10,150 nt of DNA from an uncultured Bacteroidia bacterium (GCA_902796455.1 CADBPH010000231.1:1-10150); one strand, 5' to 3'; shown: positions 1-7,063, counted from the stretch's first letter. Program-made: numbers and translations. Notes: a model not told the origin generated them from the letters alone.

Positions 1-4
1 ACTT

Positions 5-34
5 ATTGCTTTTCGATAAAAACAACTATATTTG
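5..34 (+). promoter_or_regulatory. Bacteroidota-type promoter for the ABC transporter operon
   Basis: A perfect match to the Bacteroidota -7 element TAnnTTTG (TATATTTG) lies at 27-34. An ATTG that fits the loose -33 element (TTTG) lies at 5-8, 18 bases upstream, close to the usual spacing. Transcription would start near position 40, giving a leader of roughly 20 bases before the ATG at 61. The leader is A-rich and has no Shine-Dalgarno sequence, as is common in this phylum. The matches are read directly; promoter activity is inferred. Confidence 0.65.
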
Positions 35-60
35 TGGCGTAATAGAAAAAACCTAGCGAT

Positions 61-975
61 ATGGCATTGATAACATGCAAGGATATCTGCAAGCGATTCG
101 GGGAGAAAGTGGCCTTGGACCATATCTCCCTGGATATCGACCAGGGGCAGATTTTCGGGTTGCTCGGTCCGAACGGTGCCGGCAAGACGACGTTGATCCG
201 GATCATCAACCGGATTACCATCCCCAACAGCGGCCAGGTGCTCTTCGACGGGCGTCCGGTCACGCAGGAGGATGTGCAGCGGATCGGGTATCTTCCCGAA
301 GAGCGCGGACTCTACCGCAAGATGGAAGTGGGCGACCAGGCGATGTACCTGGCCCAGCTCAAGGGCATGAGCCGTTCGGATGCCCAGGCGGCCCTCAAGG
401 AGTGGTTCGTGCGTTTCGGCATCCAGGACTGGTGGAAGAAAAAGGTTGAGGAATTGTCCAAGGGCATGGCCCAGAAGGTCCAGTTCATCACGACGGTGGT
501 GCACCGTCCTTCGCTGATGATCCTGGACGAACCTTTCTCCGGCTTCGATCCCGTGAATGCGGAATTGATCCGCGGGGAAATCCTCCGGCTCAAGAAAGAG
601 GGGGCGACGATCATCCTGTCGACCCACAACATGGAATCGGTCGAGGAGCTCTGCGACAATATTGCGCTGATCAACAAGTCGCACCTGGTGATCACGGGCG
701 GTGTCGACGAGATCCGGCACCGGTACGGTAACAACAACATCGAATTGGTCTATACCGGGGAGCAGGCGCTTGCCGGCGTCGAGGGGCTGTATGAGGTCAT
801 TTCCGACGAGAACAATGCCGGACGCCATACGGCGGTCCTTTCCCTCGCCGAGACGGCCTCCAGCCGTGAAGTCCTTTCCGCAATCCTTTCCAAAGAGTTG
901 TCCGTCAATTCTTTCCGGGAGCTGATCCCGCGCATGAACGACATATTTATCAAACTGGTAACTGAGGAGGCCTGA
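61..975 (+). CDS. ABC transporter ATP-binding protein, NatA/EcsA-like
   Basis: This 304-residue cytoplasmic ATPase subunit powers the ABC-2 permease encoded immediately downstream. The nucleotide-binding domain occupies about residues 3-215. Walker A is GPNGAGKT at 36-43, the signature loop is LSKGMAQ at 132-138, Walker B is LMILDE at 152-157 followed by the D-loop GFDP, and the switch histidine is H189 in STHNM. The Q-loop reads YLPEERGLY (77-85) with Glu instead of Gln, a variant I associate with the NatA-like subfamily (COG4152 type) rather than a defect. The last 90 or so residues form the C-terminal extension typical of this subfamily (DUF4162-like). All catalytic motifs are intact, so it should hydrolyse ATP. 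It is the first gene of a five-gene run and the stop lies 4 bases before the permease start. The substrate cannot be read from the sequence; NatAB exports sodium in Bacillus, but many relatives do other things. Confidence 0.93.
   Translation: MALITCKDICKRFGEKVALDHISLDIDQGQIFGLLGPNGAGKTTLIRIINRITIPNSGQVLFDGRPVTQEDVQRIGYLPEERGLYRKMEVGDQAMYLAQLKGMSRSDAQAALKEWFVRFGIQDWWKKKVEELSKGMAQKVQFITTVVHRPSLMILDEPFSGFDPVNAELIRGEILRLKKEGATIILSTHNMESVEELCDNIALINKSHLVITGGVDEIRHRYGNNNIELVYTGEQALAGVEGLYEVISDENNAGRHTAVLSLAETASSREVLSAILSKELSVNSFRELIPRMNDIFIKLVTEEA
964..970 (+). promoter_or_regulatory. Shine-Dalgarno sequence of the ABC permease gene
   Basis: GAGGAGG lies inside the last codons of the ATPase gene, 9 bases before the permease ATG at 980. 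It supports that start and suggests coupled translation of the two transporter subunits. Strong Shine-Dalgarno sequences are not general in Bacteroidota, so its presence is mildly notable. Confidence 0.6.
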
Positions 976-979
976 GACT

Positions 980-2377
980 ATGAACCTGCGTATCATCAAG
1001 ACGGTCATTGCCCGCGAGTACATGACCAAGGTGAAGAAGAAATCCTTCTTGCTGACGACTTTCCTCGTTCCGATTTTGTTCGCCGGCGCTGTCATCGTCA
1101 TGTCCCTGATCATGTCCAAAGTAGGGGACAGGCCCATGGAAGTGGCGGTCGTCGACCAGTCCGGTATCGTCATGCCGTACATGGACGGGGACAAGGGAAA
1201 TGTCTATCATGATTATTCTTCCGAATCGCCGGAGTCCATGAAGCAGCGTTTCGAAGCGCTCGGGATGGACGCCCTCGTGGTGGTGTCCAAGCTGGATACT
1301 GTTGCCCGAAACGTGTCGGTCCAGGCATACTCGAAGAAACCGCTCGGCGTAGATTTCTCCTCTACGGTGCGCCGGCACGCCGAGGATGCCGTGGAGGCCT
1401 GGCGGATCGGAACCTACCAGATCGAGGGACTGGACAAGATCCTCGAAGAAGTGAAGTCCAAGGTGGATGTGACCGAGTACACGATGGACGAATCCGGAAA
1501 GGAGACCATTTCGGAATCCGGAATCTACATGGCCCTTTCCATGATTCTCGGCATCTTTATCTTCATGTTTATCACGATGTTCGGCAGTATGGTCATGAGC
1601 AGTGTGATCGAGGAGAAGTCCAGCCGCGTCATCGAAGTGCTGATTTCTTCGGCCAAGGCGACGGAACTGATGTTCGGCAAGATCATCGGTGTCGCGCTGG
1701 TTGCCCTAACGCAGTTCCTGCTCTGGATCCTGCTGACCCTGGTCCTGCTGGGCGTGTTCGGCGGCCTGTTGGGCAAGAATTTCCTGCAGAACAACGATCC
1801 CGCGCAGATGATGGAGATGGCCCAGGGAATGGGCGTTCCGGCCGACCAGCTGGGAACGACCCTTCCGATGGATCCTTCCGCCATGTCGGCGGCGGCCGAT
1901 ACGACAGCTACGGCTCCGAGCGAGATGTCCGTCGTCATGACGACGCTGGCGAATATTCCTTGGGGACAGCTGATTATCGCCTTCTTTATCTATTTCATTC
2001 TCGGCTACTTGCTGTATGCGTCGTTCTTCGCGGCCATCGGTTCCGCGGTGGAGAACGAGGCGGATACGCAGCAGTTGCAGATTCCGATTACGGTGCCGCT
2101 CATGATTGCGTATTTCATCGTGTTCTTCGCTTTCCGCAATCCCGACAGCGGGGTCGTGGTGTGGGGTTCGATGATTCCGTTCACCTCTCCGATCGTGATG
2201 CTGGCCCGTATCCCGTACGGGGTGCCGATGTGGCAGCTGGTGGTGTCGATCCTGGTCCTGGCGCTGACCTTTGTCGCCTGTGCCTGGGTATCGGCGAAGA
2301 TTTACCGGGTCGGCATTCTGATCTTCGGCAAGAAGTCTTCTTTCAAAGACCTTTGGAACTGGTTGAAACAGAAATAA
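980..2377 (+). CDS. ABC-2 family transporter permease, NatB-like
   Basis: This 465-residue inner-membrane protein is the permease partner of the upstream ATPase. Hydrophobic segments lie at about residues 24-46, 183-207, 232-262, 331-353, 368-390, 394-412 and 418-442. The 394-412 segment may be re-entrant, giving six crossing helices with the positively charged tail inside. The loop between the first two segments (about 47-182) is large and extracytoplasmic, as in the NatB/ABC2_membrane_3 group. After the second segment comes EEKSSRVIEVL (211-221), the conserved cytoplasmic motif of this family that contacts the ATPase. An unusual Met-, Ala- and Thr-rich loop, about 265-320, separates the third and fourth segments. 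The 4-base gap to the ATPase gene and the Shine-Dalgarno sequence at 964-970 fix the start. Family assignment is firm; the substrate is unknown (ions, peptides, lipids or drugs are all possible). Confidence 0.9.
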   Translation: MNLRIIKTVIAREYMTKVKKKSFLLTTFLVPILFAGAVIVMSLIMSKVGDRPMEVAVVDQSGIVMPYMDGDKGNVYHDYSSESPESMKQRFEALGMDALVVVSKLDTVARNVSVQAYSKKPLGVDFSSTVRRHAEDAVEAWRIGTYQIEGLDKILEEVKSKVDVTEYTMDESGKETISESGIYMALSMILGIFIFMFITMFGSMVMSSVIEEKSSRVIEVLISSAKATELMFGKIIGVALVALTQFLLWILLTLVLLGVFGGLLGKNFLQNNDPAQMMEMAQGMGVPADQLGTTLPMDPSAMSAAADTTATAPSEMSVVMTTLANIPWGQLIIAFFIYFILGYLLYASFFAAIGSAVENEADTQQLQIPITVPLMIAYFIVFFAFRNPDSGVVVWGSMIPFTSPIVMLARIPYGVPMWQLVVSILVLALTFVACAWVSAKIYRVGILIFGKKSSFKDLWNWLKQK

Positions 2378-2386
2378 ATCGAGTAT

Positions 2387-3250
2387 ATGAAAAGATTGAT
2401 GACCCTCATGGTTGTCCTCTGGGTTTGTCTGGGTGTCGGCTGCGGTGCCCAGACTTTCTCATGGAAGCGGATCACCATGGATGGCTCGCGGACCGGTGTG
2501 AAGGCTTCGAGCGCGGAGAATGTGCCGGAGTCCCTCGGCACGGTGAAGGGGCGCACCTACACGGCTCCCAATGGAAAGAAGTTCCGCCGCGGGGCTACGC
2601 GTGAGGCGGCGAAAGCCTTGCTGGCCGTACAGGGTGACATGGCCGATGTCAAGCAGGTCATCGCCCATTCGGCGGGCGAGATGGTGAAGGAGTACCCGGA
2701 AAGCGCCCTGTCCAACTGGTTTGTGGATGCCATGATGGATATCTGCGCCCAAAAAACCGGCCGGAAAGTGGATCTGGGCATCCTCAATTTCGGCGGGATC
2801 CGGCGCGACATGCCGGGCGGGGATATCATGCTGGACGATATCATGTCCATGTTCCCGTTCAAGAACAATCTCTGCTACGTTTCGCTGAAAGGCAAGGATG
2901 TGCGTGTCCTGCTGGACCAGTTCGCCGCTTCGGGCTGGCAGGTGATCGGTGGGGCGCGCTGCGTGTCGCAGGACGGCCGGCTGGTTTCCGCGACCTTTGA
3001 CGGGCAGCCGCTGGACGACGAGAAGGTCTACGGGGTCATGACGATTTCTTTCCTCCTGACCGGAGGCGACAATCTGTATATCAACCGCAACGCCTTGGAA
3101 GTGATTACGTTTGACGAGTATGTGCTGGATGTCATCCTCCCGTATGTCAAGGGACTGGAGGCGGAAGGCAAGCTGATCGAGGGCCGCAAGGACGGCCGCG
3201 TGCAGGTGTTGGACAGCGCCGGGAATCCGATTCCGGCCGTGCGGATTTAA
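2387..3250 (+). CDS. exported 5'-nucleotidase C-terminal-domain protein
   Basis: This 287-residue protein carries the nucleotide-binding C-terminal domain of the 5'-nucleotidase/UshA family (5_nucleotid_C) without the catalytic metallophosphatase domain. Recognisable pieces are SALSNWFVDAM, NFGGIRRDMPGGD beginning at N134, the segment FPFKNNLCYVSLKGKDV, and LTGGDNLY around D228. In UshA-type enzymes this domain binds the nucleoside part of the substrate. The N-terminus has two positive residues and a hydrophobic stretch ending near residue 21, so it is exported. C19 in LGVGC could make it a lipoprotein, but the lipobox is poor (Gly at -3) and signal peptidase I cleavage near GAQ is an alternative. 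The stretch between the signal and the domain contains MDGSRTG and TAPNGKKF, which I recall from Bacteroidales homologues. The catalytic half is the next gene, 16 bases downstream, so the two probably act together on extracytoplasmic nucleotides. Confidence 0.88.
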   Translation: MKRLMTLMVVLWVCLGVGCGAQTFSWKRITMDGSRTGVKASSAENVPESLGTVKGRTYTAPNGKKFRRGATREAAKALLAVQGDMADVKQVIAHSAGEMVKEYPESALSNWFVDAMMDICAQKTGRKVDLGILNFGGIRRDMPGGDIMLDDIMSMFPFKNNLCYVSLKGKDVRVLLDQFAASGWQVIGGARCVSQDGRLVSATFDGQPLDDEKVYGVMTISFLLTGGDNLYINRNALEVITFDEYVLDVILPYVKGLEAEGKLIEGRKDGRVQVLDSAGNPIPAVRI

Positions 3251-3253
3251 TGC

Positions 3254-3260
3254 GGGAGGA
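3254..3260 (+). promoter_or_regulatory. Shine-Dalgarno sequence of the metallophosphatase gene
   Basis: GGGAGGA lies in the 16-base gap between the two nucleotidase-half genes, 6 bases before the ATG at 3267. It decides the start and suggests efficient translation of the catalytic half. Confidence 0.6.
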
Positions 3261-3266
3261 CTGAAA

Positions 3267-4085
3267 ATGAAAAAGACTGTACTTTCGCTTCTGATTGCGC
3301 TGACGGCCTGCTGGGCGGGCTCGGCGCAGAAACTGGTGATCCTGCATGCCAATGACACCCACAGCCATCTGGAGCCGGAACGGACCGGGGAATTTGCGGG
3401 CCTGGGCGGCGTCATCGAGCGGGCGGCTTATATCGACAGTGTCCGGCATGCGGTCGGGAAAAACCATGTGCTGCTGCTCCATGCGGGCGATTTCAGCCAG
3501 GGGACGCCGTATTTCACCATTTTGGGCGGCGACGTGGAAGTGGCTATGATCAATGCCCTGAAATACGATGTGATCACGCTGGGAAACCATGAGTTCGACA
3601 ATGGCGTGGCGGAGCTGACCCGGCGCATGAAGATGGTCAAGTGTCCGGTCGTCTGTGCCAATTACGATTTCTCCGGCCTGGAGCTCGGCCAGTATGTGAA
3701 GCCGTATACGATTCTCCGTCGGGCCGGGATGAAAATCGGCGTATTCGGCTTGCTGGCAGATATTTCCATCTACGTGGACCGGAAGATTTCCAAGGATTTG
3801 GTCAAACTCGACGACGTGGAGGTGGCCAACAAGTGGGCGACGTACCTGAAGGAGGAGCAAAAATGTGATCTCGTGATCGCTTTGACGCACATCGGGTATG
3901 AGGGCGAGCCTTTTACGGATCCGGAGATGGTCAGTAAGACCCGCAACATCGACCTGGTTGTAGGCGGGCATTCGCATACCTTCCTCTCGGAGATGAAACA
4001 TGCACGGAATCTGGACGGAAAAGAGGTCCCCATCGTCCAGGATGGCTGCTGGGGACTGTATATGGGACAAATCAACCTGTATTGA
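3267..4085 (+). CDS. exported metallophosphatase, 5'-nucleotidase catalytic domain only
   Basis: This 272-residue protein is the two-metal catalytic domain of the UshA/5'-nucleotidase family, which removes phosphate from nucleotides or related phosphoesters outside the cytoplasm. All expected metal ligands are visible: D30 and H32 in HANDTHSH, D75 in HAGDFSQG, N107 and H108 in GNHEFD, H207 in LTHIGYE, and H234 and H236 in GGHSH. The N-terminus is a signal peptide. LTAC (12-15) is a good lipobox, but GSA|Q at 20/21 would also suit signal peptidase I, so lipoprotein status is open. The protein ends at the natural boundary of the catalytic domain, and the usual C-terminal domain is encoded by the preceding gene. 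The ORF is complete, so this looks like a stable split architecture, not a broken gene. Substrate choice (nucleotides, UDP-sugars, cyclic dinucleotide products) cannot be decided from sequence. Confidence 0.92.
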   Translation: MKKTVLSLLIALTACWAGSAQKLVILHANDTHSHLEPERTGEFAGLGGVIERAAYIDSVRHAVGKNHVLLLHAGDFSQGTPYFTILGGDVEVAMINALKYDVITLGNHEFDNGVAELTRRMKMVKCPVVCANYDFSGLELGQYVKPYTILRRAGMKIGVFGLLADISIYVDRKISKDLVKLDDVEVANKWATYLKEEQKCDLVIALTHIGYEGEPFTDPEMVSKTRNIDLVVGGHSHTFLSEMKHARNLDGKEVPIVQDGCWGLYMGQINLY

Positions 4086-4091
4086 TCCGCT

Positions 4092-4898
4092 ATGTCACAA
4101 GGTAACAGACCGGAAACCCATTTTTCCGACATCCTCAGCGAGCGGCACAAGTCCATCCTGGACATCCTTCAGCTTCAGGGAAGCGTCTCCGTGGCCGACC
4201 TGGCCGAGCGGCTGGACGTCTCCGAGGTGACCATCCGCAAGGACCTGACCTTCCTGGAAAAGCAGAACCGGCTGTACCGGACACACGGGCGGGCCATTCC
4301 ACTGAGCCCCTATATCGGCAACCGGCATATCAACGAAAAGGAGAAACTCTTCGTCCGGGAGAAACGGGCGATCGGCAAGTGTGCGGCCGCCCTGGTCAAA
4401 CCGCATGATTCCATCCTGATGGCGTCCGGAACGACGATTCTCTATACCGCGAAGGAATTGGTCGAGAAGCAGGATATTACTGTTATAACGGCATCGGTGT
4501 CAGTTGCTTCCATGCTCAGCCAGAATAAAGGGATCGACGTGGTCCAGCTGGGGGGCATCGTCCGGGAGAGTTCCGTTTCGGTCGTGGGATCCTTTGCCGA
4601 GGAGATGCTCCGGTATTTCAATTGCAACCTGCTGTTCATGGGGGCGGATGGCGTGGACATGGAGTTCGGCGTCACCACGACCAACATGATGGAGGCGAAC
4701 CTGAACCGGATGATGATGGACGCTTCGCAGCAGACGGTGTTGCTGGTGGACAGTTCCAAGTTCGGGAAAAAGGGGTTCAGCAAGATCTGTGGCTGTGAAA
4801 AGATCGACCACATTATCACGGATGACAAAATACCCCAGCTGTATCTGGAGAGCCTCCAGGAGCTGGGGATTGAAGTGACGGTCGTCGCTGCCGGATAA
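4092..4898 (+). CDS. DeoR/GlpR-family transcriptional regulator
   Basis: This 268-residue cytoplasmic DNA-binding protein has the standard DeoR layout. An N-terminal helix-turn-helix covers about residues 16-66, with VSVADLAERLDVSEVTIRKDL as the core and RTHG just after it. The C-terminal sugar-phosphate sensor (DeoRC) has SGTT at 112-115, LGGIVRESS, GADGV at 184-188 and DSSKFGKKG starting at D220. These are the phosphate-sugar pocket and hinge motifs of the family, which usually represses sugar or nucleoside catabolism until a sugar phosphate binds. The start is 6 bases after the metallophosphatase stop, so it is probably the last gene of the operon and may regulate it. No Shine-Dalgarno sequence is visible. 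The effector and operator are unknown. The gene converges on yicC with a gap of only 30 bases. Confidence 0.93.
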   Translation: MSQGNRPETHFSDILSERHKSILDILQLQGSVSVADLAERLDVSEVTIRKDLTFLEKQNRLYRTHGRAIPLSPYIGNRHINEKEKLFVREKRAIGKCAAALVKPHDSILMASGTTILYTAKELVEKQDITVITASVSVASMLSQNKGIDVVQLGGIVRESSVSVVGSFAEEMLRYFNCNLLFMGADGVDMEFGVTTTNMMEANLNRMMMDASQQTVLLVDSSKFGKKGFSKICGCEKIDHIITDDKIPQLYLESLQELGIEVTVVAAG

Positions 4899-4928
4899 GG
4901 CGCGGACCGAATTGTTTTCCGGGGACGG

Positions 4929-5813
4929 TCAGAGAATGTTCATGGACTGTTCCCGGATTTTTTCGAGTTCGTCCTTCATGCGCACGACGATTTTCTGGAT
5001 TTGCGCATGGTTGGCCTTGGAGCCGGTTGTGTTGATTTCCCGGCCCATCTCCTGGATGATGAAACCGAGTTTCTTGCCCGGGCAGGGTTCGGTGTCGATG
5101 GTGTCGAGGAAATAGCGGCAGTGCTGGCGCAGCCGGACCTTTTCTTCGTTGATGTCGAGTTTTTCCAGGTAGAAAATCATTTCCTGCTCGAACCGTGCGG
5201 GATCGACCTGGACCGCCAGGTCTTCCAGGTTCTTGCGAAGACGTTCCCTAACTGTCGCAATCCGCTGCTCTTCAAGCGCTTCTACTTCGTCTTCGAGCGA
5301 GAGAATCTGCCGGACCCGGGAGGTGACATCTGCATATAGGACCGCTCCTTCGCGGGACCGGAAAGCATCCACGGCATCCAGGGCGGCGTCGACCGCCGCC
5401 TCGACGAGCGGCCAGTTTTCCTCCGGTACGACGTCCTGGCGCTTGGCTTCCACTACGTCGGGAAACCGGAGGATCGTACTCATCAGGAGGGAAGGGTCAA
5501 ACTGTCCGCCGTTCGGGACGCAGTCGGTGTAGATATCCTGAATCTGACGGAAATAATCCTGGACCAGCCCGCGGTCGACCTGGCGGGCGCTTTCGCCCGG
5601 TGCGGGCTCCCAGTTGGTATACAGGTCAATGGTTCCGCGGTGCAGCCGGGCTGCGATTTTGGCCCTGATTTCCAGTTCTTTGTCTTTGGGAAGAATGGAT
5701 GTTTTGATACCGATGTCCGCGTTCTTCCCGTTGAGGGTGCGGATTTCAATGGTGAGTTTCCCGGAGGGGAGCAGGGCTTCGGCCTTGCCGTATCCGGTCA
5801 TGGATTGGATCAT
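4929..5813 (-). CDS. yicC: YicC/YloC family endoribonuclease
   Basis: This 294-residue protein belongs to the YicC/YloC family, whose members in Escherichia coli and Bacillus subtilis act as endoribonucleases and affect small-RNA turnover. The N-terminal hallmark SMTGYGKAE is at 4-12. The C-terminal hallmark QEMGREINTTGSKA is at 254-267 and is followed by the MKDELEKIREQ motif. DINEEKVRLRQH lies in between. The reading frame stays open about 100 codons upstream, but the start at 5813 is chosen because it places SMTGYGK at the N-terminus as in the whole family, and because the longer frame overlaps the upstream gene. The ATG overlaps the TGA of the spt-like gene (ATGA), implying translational coupling. 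The guanylate kinase gene that often follows yicC is absent; the DeoR gene lies there on the other strand. Confidence 0.95.
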   Translation of the reverse strand: MIQSMTGYGKAEALLPSGKLTIEIRTLNGKNADIGIKTSILPKDKELEIRAKIAARLHRGTIDLYTNWEPAPGESARQVDRGLVQDYFRQIQDIYTDCVPNGGQFDPSLLMSTILRFPDVVEAKRQDVVPEENWPLVEAAVDAALDAVDAFRSREGAVLYADVTSRVRQILSLEDEVEALEEQRIATVRERLRKNLEDLAVQVDPARFEQEMIFYLEKLDINEEKVRLRQHCRYFLDTIDTEPCPGKKLGFIIQEMGREINTTGSKANHAQIQKIVVRMKDELEKIREQSMNIL

Positions 5814-7012
5814 ATTGCTGTAGATTTGATAATGCCTTCCTGCCGGAAGATCTTGCTGAGGATTTGTACGCCTTCTTCGACTTGCTCGCGGGTGTGGCTG
5901 GCCATCAGGGCGAACCGGACCAGGGTGTCCTGCGGGGCGCAGGCCGGCGGGATGACCGGATTGATGAACACTCCTTCTTCGAAGGCCCGCTGGGTAATCC
6001 GGAAGGTCTTCTCCATGTCGCGGACATACAGGGGGATGATCGGACTCTGGGTGAGGCCGATTTCGAAGCCTTCTTCGCGGAAACGCTGCAGGGCGTAGTG
6101 GGTGACATCCCACAATGCCTCGAGGCGCTCGGGTTCGCTGCGGAGAATGTGCAGGGCCTCGAGGGCGCAGGCTGTTGCAGCCGGCGTGCAGGAGGCGCTG
6201 AAGATATAGGTGCGTACGTTGTGTCGTAAATAGTTGATTATAATGGAATCAGCTGCGATGAACCCGCCGATGGAGGCGAGCGACTTGCTGAATGTGCCCA
6301 TGATCAGGTCGACCTGGTCCGTCACGCCGAAATGGTCGCAGACGCCGCGGCCTTCCTTGCCGAAAACGCCGATGCCGTGCGCCTCGTCCACCATAAGGAT
6401 GACGTTCGGGTATTTTTCCTTGAGCGCAATGATATCAGGCAGCGGGGCCAGGTCTCCTTCCATGGAGAAGACACCGTCCACGACGATCAATTTGACGGCT
6501 TTCCGGGGGCATGCCCGCAGGCGCCTCTCCAGGTCCTTCATGTCGTTGTGCTTGTATTTCAGGGCCTTCGCGAAAGAGAGGCGGCGCCCGTCGACGATGG
6601 AGGCATGGTCCCGGTCGTCGCAGATGATGAAGTCATTGTGCCCGACCAGGCAGGGGATGACGCCGGAATTGACCGTGAAGCCGGTCGGGAAGCACAGGGC
6701 TTCTTCCTTTCCGACGAATCCGGCCAGCTCTTTTTCCAATTGGATGTGCAGGTCCAGCGTTCCGTTCAGGAAACGGGATCCTGCACAGCCGGAGCCGTAT
6801 TTTTCGAGGGCGGCGATGCCGGCGCGGATGACCCGCTCGTCGCCGGTCAGGCCGGTATAGGCATTGGAACCGAACATGAGTACGGGATGGCCTCCCATCT
6901 CGACCCGGGTGCCCTGTTTCCCTTCAATTTCTCGGAAATAAGGGTACAAATCCCGTTCTCTCAGTTTTTTAGGCTGATCGAACAGAGAAAAACGTTCTCT
7001 GAGTAAATCCAT
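5810..7012 (-). CDS. spt: serine palmitoyltransferase-like PLP enzyme (alpha-oxoamine synthase)
   Basis: This 400-residue cytoplasmic enzyme belongs to the pyridoxal-phosphate alpha-oxoamine synthase family (serine palmitoyltransferase, Kbl, BioF, HemA). The Schiff-base lysine is K243 in GTFSKSLASIGG, the cofactor-stacking histidine is H136 in DHASIVDG, and the ring-nitrogen aspartate is D209 in VDEAHG. The N-terminal region with YPYFREIE, the stretch GSGCAGSRFLNGTLDLH (73-89) and the C-terminal PVIPPACAPQDTLVR match, from memory, the Bacteroides serine palmitoyltransferase and differ from E. coli Kbl at the same places. The likely reaction is condensation of L-serine with palmitoyl-CoA to 3-oxosphinganine and CO2, the first step of sphingolipid synthesis. 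Automated annotation may call it glycine C-acetyltransferase (kbl). It precedes yicC with a 4-base overlap and is divergent from glnS. Confidence 0.85.
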   Translation of the reverse strand: MDLLRERFSLFDQPKKLRERDLYPYFREIEGKQGTRVEMGGHPVLMFGSNAYTGLTGDERVIRAGIAALEKYGSGCAGSRFLNGTLDLHIQLEKELAGFVGKEEALCFPTGFTVNSGVIPCLVGHNDFIICDDRDHASIVDGRRLSFAKALKYKHNDMKDLERRLRACPRKAVKLIVVDGVFSMEGDLAPLPDIIALKEKYPNVILMVDEAHGIGVFGKEGRGVCDHFGVTDQVDLIMGTFSKSLASIGGFIAADSIIINYLRHNVRTYIFSASCTPAATACALEALHILRSEPERLEALWDVTHYALQRFREEGFEIGLTQSPIIPLYVRDMEKTFRITQRAFEEGVFINPVIPPACAPQDTLVRFALMASHTREQVEEGVQILSKIFRQEGIIKSTAI

Positions 7013-7033
7013 GGTCTAGGTTTTAATACTTTG

Positions 7034-7041
7034 CGAAAATA
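7034..7041 (-). promoter_or_regulatory. possible -7 element for spt-yicC
   Basis: Read on the minus strand, TATTTTCG differs from the Bacteroidota -7 consensus TAnnTTTG at one base. It would give a leader of about 16 bases before the ATG at 7012. No -33 element is evident at the expected distance, so this is only a candidate. Confidence 0.25.
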
Positions 7042-7063
7042 ATAAAATTTGATAAAAAATGAG

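Noticed and set aside
1960..2604. A 214-codon + strand open frame overlapping the permease end and the next gene.
   Set aside because: It is out of frame with two well-supported genes and its translation has no membrane or domain character that would support a real protein.
2459..4070. Two overlapping minus-strand open frames of 318 and 307 codons opposite the two nucleotidase genes.
   Set aside because: The translations are low-complexity and rich in His, Arg and Pro without motifs, while the + strand genes have complete family motifs and good start signals. They are antisense shadows.
3267..4085. Metallophosphatase gene as a truncated pseudogene because it lacks the C-terminal domain.
   Set aside because: All metal ligands are present, the frame is clean, the end lies at the domain boundary and the missing domain is encoded next door as its own exported protein.
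4899..4928. Rho-independent terminator between deoR and yicC.
   Set aside because: Only 5-base-pair stems with long loops can be formed and there is no proper T-run after them, so no terminator is called.
5814..6113. N-terminal extension of the yicC frame by about 100 codons upstream of 5813.
   Set aside because: The extension lies inside the spt coding region in another frame, and the family N-terminus SMTGYGK begins right after the ATG at 5813.
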